A DNA stretch of 64,000 nt from contig NZ_JARKNA010000021.1 in NCBI RefSeq assembly GCF_029360765.1, positions 1 to 64,000 on the forward strand, read 5' to 3'. The stretch's first letter is position 1, and every line of letters starts with the position of its first letter. The notes under the pieces were generated by a model. It did no database searches. It was not told the origin of the DNA and saw nothing but the letters and a program-made list of their open reading frames with translations. This document shows, in pieces, positions 16,772 through 21,799 of this stretch. Source of the stretch: Terrimonas pollutisoli (lineage in GTDB: Bacteria > Bacteroidota > Bacteroidia > Chitinophagales > Chitinophagaceae). The translations under genes were made by a program, and so were the position numbers.

Positions 16772-17248
16772 TTACCTTGCCCACAAATAAATCACTTCTT
16801 TTGTTTCATCCGAAAAATCCTTAATGTCGTCTTCGGTAATTACTTTTTCAGCAAATAGCTGGGCAACGGTCATCAGCCATCTTGAGCCTCCTAAGCCATT
16901 ATACCGGTTGGCAATAGCGCCGTCATGTTTTTCGATAACTTTAAAGAGCTTCAGGTATGCATCACGGGTATTTAATTTTTCCGTATGCCAATCCTGTAAT
17001 GTCCGGCCAGCATCATTCAACGCATTGATGTAAGCTGTATTTAAACCCTTATCTATACATTGCCTGGCGATTTTCTTTTCTCTTTTTGATAAGTCGTAGT
17101 ACATAAATATATTTTTAAGCAAAATTGATGCTTTAATTCTGCGGTGCGGCCCGGAATATGCCTTTGATATGTTTTTTGCAAAATTAACCGGATGTATTTT
17201 CGGGTGACAACTATTAAAATACTTGTTGATAATTTCAGTAGCTTTCAT
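16772..17248 (-). CDS. Protein of unknown function
   Basis: A 158-aa, mostly helical, basic protein (KATEIINKYF at the start, many Lys/Arg) without signal peptide or membrane segment. I do not recognise a family. It contains the segment IANRYNGLGGSRWLMTVAQLFAEK. It is divergent from the gene at 17263 with only 14 bp between the start codons, so the two share a control region. Confidence 0.6.
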   Translation of the reverse strand: MKATEIINKYFNSCHPKIHPVNFAKNISKAYSGPHRRIKASILLKNIFMYYDLSKREKKIARQCIDKGLNTAYINALNDAGRTLQDWHTEKLNTRDAYLKLFKVIEKHDGAIANRYNGLGGSRWLMTVAQLFAEKVITEDDIKDFSDETKEVIYLWAR

Positions 17249-17262
17249 AAAAATTGCCGGCT

Positions 17263-18096
17263 ATGGTAGATTTTAATCATCTTGAAGGAGACGAAAAGCT
17301 TAAAGCAGAAAATGAGTTTCTGAAAATGAAACTAATGCTGGAACAAGGGACACATTTCGCTGGTGATGACAATACTAATTTGCCGACAGAAATAGAAAAC
17401 CAGTTTCTGAATAATGTAATGGCTTTTGAAAAACAGTTTGCGGAGCATAAGACAATAAAGCTGTATGATAAAATAGGAAGGCCAACACATTTTAAACCTG
17501 TAGCGGAAATTGCAGACGAAGATGTTGAAGAGGCATGGGACCAATTGAGTGAATATCTCAACGAACATGGTATTGACCTGAGTGTTTGCAGCCCCAACAT
17601 TTCAGCAAGAGAACTGTATCGCTTTACCACCGAAGAATTGTTTGAACATGAAATGGGTGATATGGACCTGCCCGGCTGGACCACCAATTTTATTTATGAT
17701 GAGTTTCATCCTGATCCGGTGTATGATAATTCAAGATTGGTAGAGCAAGATTTATTTAATGATATATTCCGGAAGGCTGATCTTTTTTATGATATACATT
17801 ATGCTAAAGATGGTTTTGTTTTCAATGGCCTTTACTACAATGATTTTAAATTATACGGTGAAAGGATAAACAGGTTTAAGTCATTGTTTGATGAAATTGA
17901 AGTGGCTGAATTTAATGTTGATGACTGCACTGTAAAAGAAAACCATTGTTTGGTACGGGGGCAATACAAAGCCACGGCCAGGATGGGAGATGATGAATCA
18001 ATTTTTACTGGTTCATATGCGGTAAAGCTGGTCATAAGTGAATTGGGATATTGGGACATGAAAGAAATACAGATCAGCGGTTTTAATCCTGATTGA
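17263..18096 (+). CDS. Protein of unknown function, acidic
   Basis: A 277-aa soluble, acidic protein (many Asp/Glu, segments DEDVEEAWDQLSEYLNEHG and FEHEMGDMDLPGWTTNFIYDEFHPD). The C-terminal part (residues about 185-275) looks like a SnoaL/NTF2-type alpha-beta fold, with VRGQYKATARMGDDESIFTGSYAVKLV, which is a guess. The ATG at 17263 is preferred to the TTG 9 nt upstream. The start region is shared with the opposing gene at 17248. Confidence 0.6.
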   Translation: MVDFNHLEGDEKLKAENEFLKMKLMLEQGTHFAGDDNTNLPTEIENQFLNNVMAFEKQFAEHKTIKLYDKIGRPTHFKPVAEIADEDVEEAWDQLSEYLNEHGIDLSVCSPNISARELYRFTTEELFEHEMGDMDLPGWTTNFIYDEFHPDPVYDNSRLVEQDLFNDIFRKADLFYDIHYAKDGFVFNGLYYNDFKLYGERINRFKSLFDEIEVAEFNVDDCTVKENHCLVRGQYKATARMGDDESIFTGSYAVKLVISELGYWDMKEIQISGFNPD

Positions 18097-18125
18097 AAAA
18101 TAATTTTAAAATTTCTTATTCAAAA

Positions 18126-18158
18126 TTTGGTAGCAACAAAAAATTATTTCAATCTTTG
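18126..18158 (+). promoter_or_regulatory. Candidate Bacteroidota promoter
   Basis: TTTG at 18126-18129 and AATCTTTG at 18151-18158 resemble the -33 TTTG and -7 TAnnTTTG elements, with one mismatch and a 21-nt spacer, slightly long. It would start a transcript covering the small reading frame at 18211 and ending at the terminator at 18304-18330. Confidence 0.45.
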
Positions 18159-18210
18159 CATTCGCAAAACAAATTATATGCTCTGTAAACAAAGATTACA
18201 TATTGAATCA

Positions 18211-18273
18211 ATGAACTGGTTTAGTCCCAAAGGCGACTATACAGTTTGCGGGGCATGTAATGCTGCAGGATAA
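18211..18273 (+). CDS. Possible 20-aa small protein with a CxxC motif
   Basis: A 20-codon frame, ATG to TAA, whose peptide contains VCGACNAAG (CxxC). It lies between a promoter-like element and a strong terminator on a predicted transcript of about 165 nt. It could be a translated microprotein, or the transcript could be a non-coding RNA. I cannot decide which. Confidence 0.3.
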   Translation: MNWFSPKGDYTVCGACNAAG

Positions 18274-18303
18274 GTTGAAACAACGAATTCGCTCAAATAC
18301 AGG

Positions 18304-18330
18304 CCCCGACAGAATCGTCGGGGTTTTTTT
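18304..18330 (+). terminator. Intrinsic terminator of a short transcript
   Basis: 7-bp stem CCCCGAC/GTCGGGG with a 6-nt loop, followed by seven T residues. It closes the small transcription unit that begins near 18165. Confidence 0.85.
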
Positions 18331-18620
18331 ATACCCCCAACCCCTAAAGGGGAGGAATGTATGAAGTGTGTTTAAAGATGTAAGCGGCTTATGTATTTTT
18401 TGATTGATTGAATCTATTAACAAGAAAGAAATAAAAGTGCTGAAGCAATTACGACATAAACGATTTACAATGCAAATGCTTGATGACAGGCTATCGTCAC
18501 TCAGATGCGATTGGTATGTGCAGGCGAATCAAAGTATTGAGCCCATAGGCAATGTGAATGATAGTGATCATAAACGACCGTGTTATATCTGTACGTAGTC
18601 CGCCACAAGTGGATTATACA
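18331..18620. other. Intergenic stretch without a clear gene
   Basis: A weak 64-codon frame starting with TTG (18404-18598) has no recognisable features. A degenerate TCCGCC/GTGGA hairpin is at 18599-18613. The stretch could be the leader of the following operon or an RNA gene; I see no motif that settles it. Confidence 0.4.
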
Positions 18621-18655
18621 AAGAAGCCCGGTCGCAGCAAACGACCGGGCTTCTT
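18621..18655. terminator. Perfect 14-bp hairpin upstream of the array operon
   Basis: Bases 18621-18634 and 18642-18655 are perfectly complementary (core AGCCCGGTCG/CGACCGGGCT) around a 7-nt loop, with A-rich and T-rich flanks. This is a bidirectional terminator shape. It sits 27 nt before the start codon of the next gene, so it ends an upstream transcript or attenuates the operon. Confidence 0.75.
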
Positions 18656-18681
18656 ATTTATTGACAATTAAAGATGATGTT

Positions 18682-19110
18682 ATGTTTCATTTATTCAGCA
18701 AAAGGATCAGCCATGTGATTGGGTTGTTCCAGGGACATTATGTTGATGTAAGATTGTTTTACACATTTCGCTTCAATGAGATGGCTGTAGTCAACTTCAT
18801 AGGTGAACTGGATGCGTCAAAAGCTTTTCAGTATATCAGTGAACAATACAAACATAACATCACCGGTATTTACCAGCACAACTATTTTGATCATGAAAAG
18901 AAAGGTATCTTTTTTAACAACACCGTGTTTGTTTTGAAAGATAAAAGGATGATCGAGATAGCAGTCAATTACTGTCATGTGCTGCATAGCAACAAGCAGT
19001 ATAACTGGGGAAATGAATTAACCCGTGAACTGGCCAAATTCCGTGCAGAAGCAGCATCTGCAAATGATAATAAAGTGATCGGTTTTGCACGCAGCAACAA
19101 TATGAATTAA
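18682..19110 (+). CDS. Stand-alone copy of the AAA-associated N-terminal domain
   Basis: A 142-aa protein with no named family. It aligns by eye along most of its length with residues about 25-125 of the AAA ATPase at 21800-22876. Both have a Y/F-rich strand followed by INYIG-like / VNFIG, then a D-G/A-x-K-x-F helix, an H-x-x-N/R-x-Y segment, a buried strand ending in VFVLKDKRMIEIAVNYCHVLH versus IMILDNNCVLEFDEDYCEVLH, and a final helix. It probably forms a complex with, or competes against, the same domain of the ATPase. It is the first gene of the operon that carries the tRNA-like array, which starts 134 bp downstream. Confidence 0.7.
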   Translation: MFHLFSKRISHVIGLFQGHYVDVRLFYTFRFNEMAVVNFIGELDASKAFQYISEQYKHNITGIYQHNYFDHEKKGIFFNNTVFVLKDKRMIEIAVNYCHVLHSNKQYNWGNELTRELAKFRAEAASANDNKVIGFARSNNMN

Positions 19111-19244
19111 TAAATGAATGAAAGAGATTATGTGCAGAAGGAGGAAATAAGCTTTCCCCGGAGATGCACGGGGAAGCTTTTCCAAAACGAAAGACCATTA
19201 AACCCAAATATGAAAAGGCAGTGGAGTACATCTTCACTGCAACT

Positions 19245-19317
19245 ATAGCAGTATTCCAATTGGTTGGATACTTCGTTTGGAACGAAGAGGTTGCTGGTTC
19301 GAGTCCGGCCTGTTATA
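19245..19317 (+). tRNA. tRNA-Pro(TGG)-like, first of the array
   Basis: Acceptor strands ATAGCAG and CTGTTAT pair over 7 bp with one G-T. Anticodon stem CTTCG/CGAAG encloses loop TTTGGAA, giving anticodon TGG. T-arm GCTGG-TTCGAGT-CCGGC. CCA is not encoded. The D-arm is short (TCC/GGA). Confidence 0.75.
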
Positions 19318-19322
19318 CTTAT

Positions 19323-19395
19323 GGCCCGTTCTTCTAATGGTTGAGGATATCATACTTTCTATGTGATGATACGGGTTCGAATCCCGTACGGGGTT
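19323..19395 (+). tRNA. tRNA-Glu(TTC)-like
   Basis: Acceptor GGCCCGT/ACGGGGT with a G-G mismatch at pair 2-71. Anticodon stem TCATA/TGTGA, loop CTTTCTA, anticodon TTC. T-arm ACGGG-TTCGAAT-CCCGT is perfect. The gene starts 5 nt after the Pro unit. The acceptor mismatch is unusual for a housekeeping tRNA. Confidence 0.75.
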
Positions 19396-19401
19396 ACTTA
19401 G

Positions 19402-19473
19402 AGTTCGTTGGTGTAACGGCAAACATTTCAGATTGTCTATCTGGAGCTATGAGTTCGACTCTCATACGAACCG
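19402..19473 (+). tRNA. tRNA-Asp(GTC)-like
   Basis: Acceptor AGTTCGT/ACGAACC with an A-C mismatch at the terminal pair. D-arm in the TTGGTGTAACGGCAA style. Anticodon stem TCAGA/TCTGG, loop TTGTCTA, anticodon GTC. T-arm ATGAG-TTCGACT-CTCAT. Confidence 0.75.
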
Positions 19474-19484
19474 CTGAATTATAT

Positions 19485-19556
19485 GCAGCATACGCATTGA
19501 CGGTGGTGTGCCGGTCTTCCAAATCGGATGAGAGTGTTCGAATCACTCATGCTGCA
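19485..19556 (+). tRNA. tRNA-Gly(TCC)-like
   Basis: Acceptor GCAGCAT/ATGCTGC is perfect. D stem ACGC/GTGT. Anticodon stem CCGGT/ATCGG, loop CTTCCAA, anticodon TCC. T-arm GAGTG-TTCGAAT-CACTC. One of the best-formed units. Confidence 0.82.
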
Positions 19557-19561
19557 CTCAT

Positions 19562-19632
19562 TATTGGATGGTGCAATGGTAGCATTTCAGAATTTGAATC
19601 TGAAGATGCTGGTTCGAGTCCGGCTCCGATAA
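19562..19632 (+). tRNA. tRNA-Gln(TTG)-like
   Basis: Acceptor TATTGGA/TCCGATA with one T-G pair. Anticodon stem TCAGA/TCTGA, loop ATTTGAA, anticodon TTG. T-arm GCTGG-TTCGAGT-CCGGC, the same T-arm as the Pro unit. Confidence 0.8.
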
Positions 19633-19640
19633 CAATTAAT

Positions 19641-19713
19641 GTTGGCTTTAGCTTAACTGGTAAAGCGCCACACTGTGAATGTGGAGAACAGGGTTCGAGC
19701 CCCGGAGTCAACC
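19641..19713 (+). tRNA. tRNA-His(GTG)-like
   Basis: Acceptor GTTGGCT/AGTCAAC. D stem GCTT/AAGC. Anticodon stem CCACA/TGTGG, loop CTGTGAA, anticodon GTG. The T stem CAGGG/CCCGG has an A-G mismatch. The 8-bp acceptor with the extra G expected for tRNA-His is not clearly formed. Confidence 0.75.
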
Positions 19714-19724
19714 AATGAAAAGAG

Positions 19725-19819
19725 TGCGGCTTGGTGTAACCGGCAACACGGTCATCTTCCTCCCTTTCTGGGAGGAAAACATAAGATGATTGTTTTCAGT
19801 TCAAATCTGAAAGCCGCAC
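19725..19819 (+). tRNA. tRNA-like unit with a hairpin inside the anticodon loop
   Basis: The body is good: acceptor TGCGGCT/AGCCGCA is perfect, the D-arm is in the TTGGTGTAACCGGCAA style, and the T-arm is TTCAG-TTCAAAT-CTGAA. The anticodon stem TCATC/GATGA is intact, but the loop reads TT, then 24 nt, then AA. Within the insert CCTCCC-TTTCT-GGGAGG (19759-19775) is a perfect hairpin. The anticodon triplet therefore cannot be read. Total length is 95 nt. Confidence 0.65.
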
Positions 19820-19823
19820 ACGA

Positions 19824-19896
19824 TAGCTTATAGTTCAACGGATGAGAATACTTCACTACGAATGAAGAGATGAAAGTTCGAATCTTTCTAAGCCAA
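19824..19896 (+). tRNA. tRNA-Arg(ACG)-like
   Basis: Acceptor TAGCTTA/TAAGCCA with an A-C mismatch at pair 2-71. Anticodon stem CTTCA/TGAAG, loop CTACGAA, anticodon ACG. T-arm GAAAG-TTCGAAT-CTTTC. It starts 4 nt after the preceding unit. Confidence 0.78.
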
Positions 19897-19898
19897 CT

Positions 19899-19982
19899 GT
19901 TTGAACTGGGATGAGTGGGATGTTTGAGATCAATGAGATGATCTTAGTAATTCCGATAATCTCATAAATCCTGGTTCAGACA
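19899..19982. repeat. Dispersed hairpin repeat (GTTTGAAC...GTTCAGAC type)
   Basis: The ends GTTTGAACTGGGAT and ATCCTGGTTCAGAC are complementary with a few G-T pairs. The right half resembles 21647-21696, so it is a repeat family. It is inserted between two tRNA-like units and is not itself a tRNA. Confidence 0.6.
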
Positions 19983-19986
19983 ATTT

Positions 19987-20060
19987 AAGCCTGTAGCCCA
20001 ACAGGGAGAGGCAGTAGTCTCAGAAACTACTTTGTGTGAGTTCGAATCTCACCAGGCTGA
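19987..20060 (+). tRNA. tRNA-Leu(CAG)-like with a class I body
   Basis: Acceptor AAGCCTG/CAGGCTG with an A-G mismatch at the end. Anticodon stem GTAGT/ACTAC, loop CTCAGAA, anticodon CAG. T-arm GTGAG-TTCGAAT-CTCAC. The variable loop is only 5 nt, whereas bacterial leucine tRNAs have a long variable arm. Confidence 0.75.
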
Positions 20061-20068
20061 CAAAGAAT

Positions 20069-20140
20069 TGTGGTTTAGAGTAACGGTTAACTCAGAAGTC
20101 TCATAAGCTTCAGATGTTGGTTCTAATCCAACAGCCGCAA
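20069..20140 (+). tRNA. tRNA-Met(CAT)-like
   Basis: Acceptor TGTGGTT/AGCCGCA pairs with two G-T pairs. D stem GAGT/ACTC. Anticodon stem GAAGT/GCTTC, loop CTCATAA, anticodon CAT (elongator Met or Ile2 cannot be separated). T-loop is TTCTAAT instead of TTCGAAT. Confidence 0.75.
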
Positions 20141-20145
20141 CAAAT

Positions 20146-20219
20146 GATGACTTAGCTCAATGGTTGAGAGCATTACCCTGATACGGTAAAGGTTGATGGT
20201 TCGATTCCATCAGTCATCA
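20146..20219 (+). tRNA. tRNA-Ile(GAT)-like
   Basis: Acceptor GATGACT/AGTCATC is perfect. D stem GCTC/GAGC. Anticodon stem TTACC/GGTAA, loop CTGATAC, anticodon GAT. T-arm GATGG-TTCGATT-CCATC. Well formed throughout. Confidence 0.85.
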
Positions 20220-20229
20220 CAAAAAGGAA

Positions 20230-20301
20230 TGCGACTTAATTCAATGGAAGAAGATCATCGTTACAAGGTGATAGTAGTTGGTTCGATTCCAACAGTCGCA
20301 A
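20230..20301 (+). tRNA. tRNA-Val(TAC)-like
   Basis: Acceptor TGCGACT/AGTCGCA is perfect. Anticodon stem TCATC/GGTGA, loop GTTACAA, anticodon TAC. T-arm GTTGG-TTCGATT-CCAAC. The D stem ATTC/GAAG is weak. Confidence 0.8.
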
Positions 20302-20307
20302 CAATAA

Positions 20308-20382
20308 AGTCTCGTAGCTTAATTGGCCAGATGTACCCGGCTTTTAACCGGGGGGTTCTGGGTTCGAATCCCAGCAGGACTA
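20308..20382 (+). tRNA. tRNA-Lys(TTT)-like
   Basis: Acceptor AGTCTCG/CAGGACT with a C-A mismatch. Anticodon stem CCCGG/CCGGG, loop CTTTTAA, anticodon TTT. T-arm CTGGG-TTCGAAT-CCCAG. The 3' half of the D stem is degenerate. Confidence 0.78.
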
Positions 20383-20386
20383 CAAA

Positions 20387-20463
20387 GGATGAATAGCTCA
20401 ATGGAAGAGTCCGCCACGGGCGGATTAAGCGACAAGATGAAAGTTCGAGTCTTTCTTCATCCG
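20387..20463 (+). tRNA. tRNA-like unit, 5' half of anticodon arm replaced by a palindrome (Asn?)
   Basis: Acceptor GGATGAA/TTCATCC and T-arm GAAAG-TTCGAGT-CTTTC are perfect, and the D stem begins GCTC. Where the 5' anticodon strand should be lies TCCGCC-ACG-GGCGGA (20410-20424), followed by TTAAGCGAC. The surviving loop bases TTAA would fit an Asn(GTT) or Lys anticodon, which is a guess. No normal anticodon arm can form. Confidence 0.6.
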
Positions 20464-20495
20464 CTTATAATGTTATTGCGAGCATATCGAAGCAA

Positions 20496-20579
20496 GTGAG
20501 TGCGCCAACGATGGTGAGTTGGGCTTGTCTGTAAAACAAGTGCCTTCGGGTTGAATAAGTTCGAATCTTATCACTCACA
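20496..20579 (+). tRNA. tRNA-Tyr(GTA)-like, class II
   Basis: Acceptor GTGAGTG/CACTCAC is perfect. D stem CCAAC/GTTGG. Anticodon stem CTTGT/ACAAG, loop CTGTAAA, anticodon GTA. Long variable arm TGCCTTCGGGTTGA as expected for bacterial tRNA-Tyr. T-arm ATAAG-TTCGAAT-CTTAT. The 32 nt before it hold a fragment of a dispersed ATTGCGAGC...GAAGCAA repeat. Confidence 0.85.
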
Positions 20580-20585
20580 CAAAAG

Positions 20586-20679
20586 GGAGAGTCCGGTTGG
20601 TTGAGCCCCGATAGCTATCGGGGTTGAAAACAGACGTTTCGCCGAAGGTGGATCAAGAGTTTGAGTCTCTTTCTCTCCG
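20586..20679 (+). tRNA. tRNA-Ser-like unit interrupted by an 18-nt palindrome
   Basis: Acceptor GGAGAG/CTCTCC and T-arm AAGAG-TTTGAGT-CTCTT are present, with a long variable region. A perfect palindrome CCCCGATAG/CTATCGGGG (20606-20623) lies where the D-arm meets the anticodon arm. The following GTTGAAAAC could be a TGA (Ser) anticodon loop that has lost its 5' stem strand. Confidence 0.55.
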
Positions 20680-20690
20680 CAGTTGAGGAT

Positions 20691-20780
20691 GAAACACAAA
20701 GCCACTAAGGCTCAATGGCACAAGGGAAAAAGACAAATAAAAAATCTTTGTGTTTCTGTGTCTTGGTGCCTTTGTGGTTC
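20691..20780. repeat. MITE-like inverted repeat inside the array
   Basis: GAAACACAAAGCCACTAAGG (20691-20710) pairs with TCTTGGTGCCTTTGTGGTTC (20761-20780) with a few mismatches. It is similar in composition to 14306-14384 and is inserted between two Ser-type units. Confidence 0.65.
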
Positions 20781-20791
20781 AAAAAAACAAA

Positions 20792-20878
20792 GGAGAGTTG
20801 ACAGAGAGATAATGTGCAGGTTTGCTAAACCCAGGCTATCGGTAAAACGGTACAAAGGTTCGACTCCTTTACTCTCCG
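20792..20878 (+). tRNA. tRNA-Ser(GCT)-like
   Basis: Acceptor GGAGAGT/ACTCTCC is perfect and T-arm AAAGG-TTCGACT-CCTTT is good. Length is 87 nt with a class II variable region. The likely loop TTGCTAA gives anticodon GCT, but the surrounding stem CAGGT/ACCCA has only three pairs. Confidence 0.7.
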
Positions 20879-20944
20879 CAGGTTTGTGATGAATGAATTC
20901 GATGATGAGGAAAAGTGATCAGTCAATATTCAGCACAAACAAAT

Positions 20945-21016
20945 GGACGAATAGCTCCAATGGCAGAGCATCGGTTTGAAGCGCCGACAGTACTGGTTCG
21001 AGTCCAGCTTCGTCCG
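20945..21016 (+). tRNA. tRNA-Phe(GAA)-like
   Basis: Acceptor GGACGAA/TTCGTCC is perfect. D stem GCTC/GAGC. Anticodon stem TCGGT/GCCGA, loop TTGAAGC, anticodon GAA. The T stem ACTGG/CCAGC lacks its outermost pair. Confidence 0.8.
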
Positions 21017-21023
21017 CAAAAAA

Positions 21024-21093
21024 ATGAGTTTGGTGTAACTGGCAACATGACGGTCTCCAATCCGCCAGAGGCGGACGAATCTTGTAACTCATG
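21024..21093 (+). tRNA. tRNA-Trp(CCA)-like unit, 3' middle replaced by a palindrome
   Basis: Acceptor ATGAGTT/AACTCAT is perfect, the D-arm is in the TGGTGTAACTGGCAAC style, and the sequence ACGGTCTCCAA matches the 5' anticodon arm of a Trp tRNA. Then TCCGCC-AGA-GGCGGA (21061-21075) replaces the 3' anticodon strand, variable loop and 5' T strand. Only CGAATCTTGT remains of the T-arm. The total length stays tRNA-like at 70 nt. Confidence 0.6.
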
Positions 21094-21125
21094 CTCGATC
21101 ATAAAACGATGTAAAAAACAAAACA

Positions 21126-21614
21126 ATGGAACAGGTACAACAGCAATGGAGAAAGTTAAACGGCGAACGAATTAAAATTCCTATTGCCGAAGAAGTAAGC
21201 AATGTATTGATGCGTGAAAGAGAAGCCGGTCATGAACTGAAGGTTTGCATCGGTACCGATAGCCAGGTAAAAGGAAAGATTACTGAATTTGCCATCGTGA
21301 TCGTATTCATCCGGAAAGGGAACGGTGGTTTCATGTACATACACAATGAGATCAGTAAACAAAAGATGAGTATCAAACAACGGATGCTGATGGAAGCAGG
21401 CAAAAGTGTGGAAGTGGCTTTTGAATTGTGTAAGATCTTTTCCCGCTTTAGTGTGGATATGGAAGTGCATGCCGACATTAACACCAACCCAAACTTCAAA
21501 AGCAATGATGCTTTGAAAGAAGCTATGGGTTATATCGTAGGGATGGGATTTGCTTTCAAAGCAAAGCCGGAAGCTTTTGCCAGTTCCAGTTGTGCGAATA
21601 AAGTGGTGCAGTAA
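21126..21614 (+). CDS. DUF458 / YkuK-like RNase H-fold protein
   Basis: A 162-aa protein matching the DUF458 (RNase H-like, Bacillus YkuK) family. It has the first-strand motif VCIGTDSQVKG with an acidic residue (about residue 45), a middle acidic segment VEVAFELCKIF, and the C-terminal HADINTNPNFKSNDALKEAMGYIVGMGF followed by KPEAFASSSCANKV. The RNase H fold suggests nuclease or nucleic-acid binding activity; no reaction is established for the family. It starts 32 nt after the last tRNA-like unit, so it is very probably co-transcribed with the array and may act on those RNAs (inference). Confidence 0.85.
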   Translation: MEQVQQQWRKLNGERIKIPIAEEVSNVLMREREAGHELKVCIGTDSQVKGKITEFAIVIVFIRKGNGGFMYIHNEISKQKMSIKQRMLMEAGKSVEVAFELCKIFSRFSVDMEVHADINTNPNFKSNDALKEAMGYIVGMGFAFKAKPEAFASSSCANKVVQ

Positions 21615-21639
21615 AAAGAACTAAGATTTGGAAGGATTA

Positions 21640-21700
21640 AATGGATTATGAGGAAAAGCATTAGTCTCAGTAATCCTTCTGAATCCGGGTTCAGATGAGT
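21640..21700. repeat. Dispersed repeat fragment
   Basis: The segment AGTAATCC...GAATCCGGGTTCAGA resembles the right half of the hairpin at 19899-19982. It lies between the DUF458 and AAA genes and has no coding potential. Confidence 0.45.
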
Positions 21701-21799
21701 ATAAAAGTTTAAAAAATAATACAATGCTGACTCGTGTAATGAAATAGTAATTGATCATTGAAAACGAAAAATGATTTTACTATTTAAAAATTAAATAAC

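Noticed and set aside
18404..18598. 64-codon frame upstream of the array operon
   Set aside because: It starts with TTG, has no features, and ends inside a repeat-like hairpin region.
19341..21175. Open reading frames of 65-125 codons within the tRNA-like array (for example 19341-19718 and 20915-21175)
   Set aside because: They read straight through tRNA-like units with clear clover-leaf pairing and have no protein-like features.
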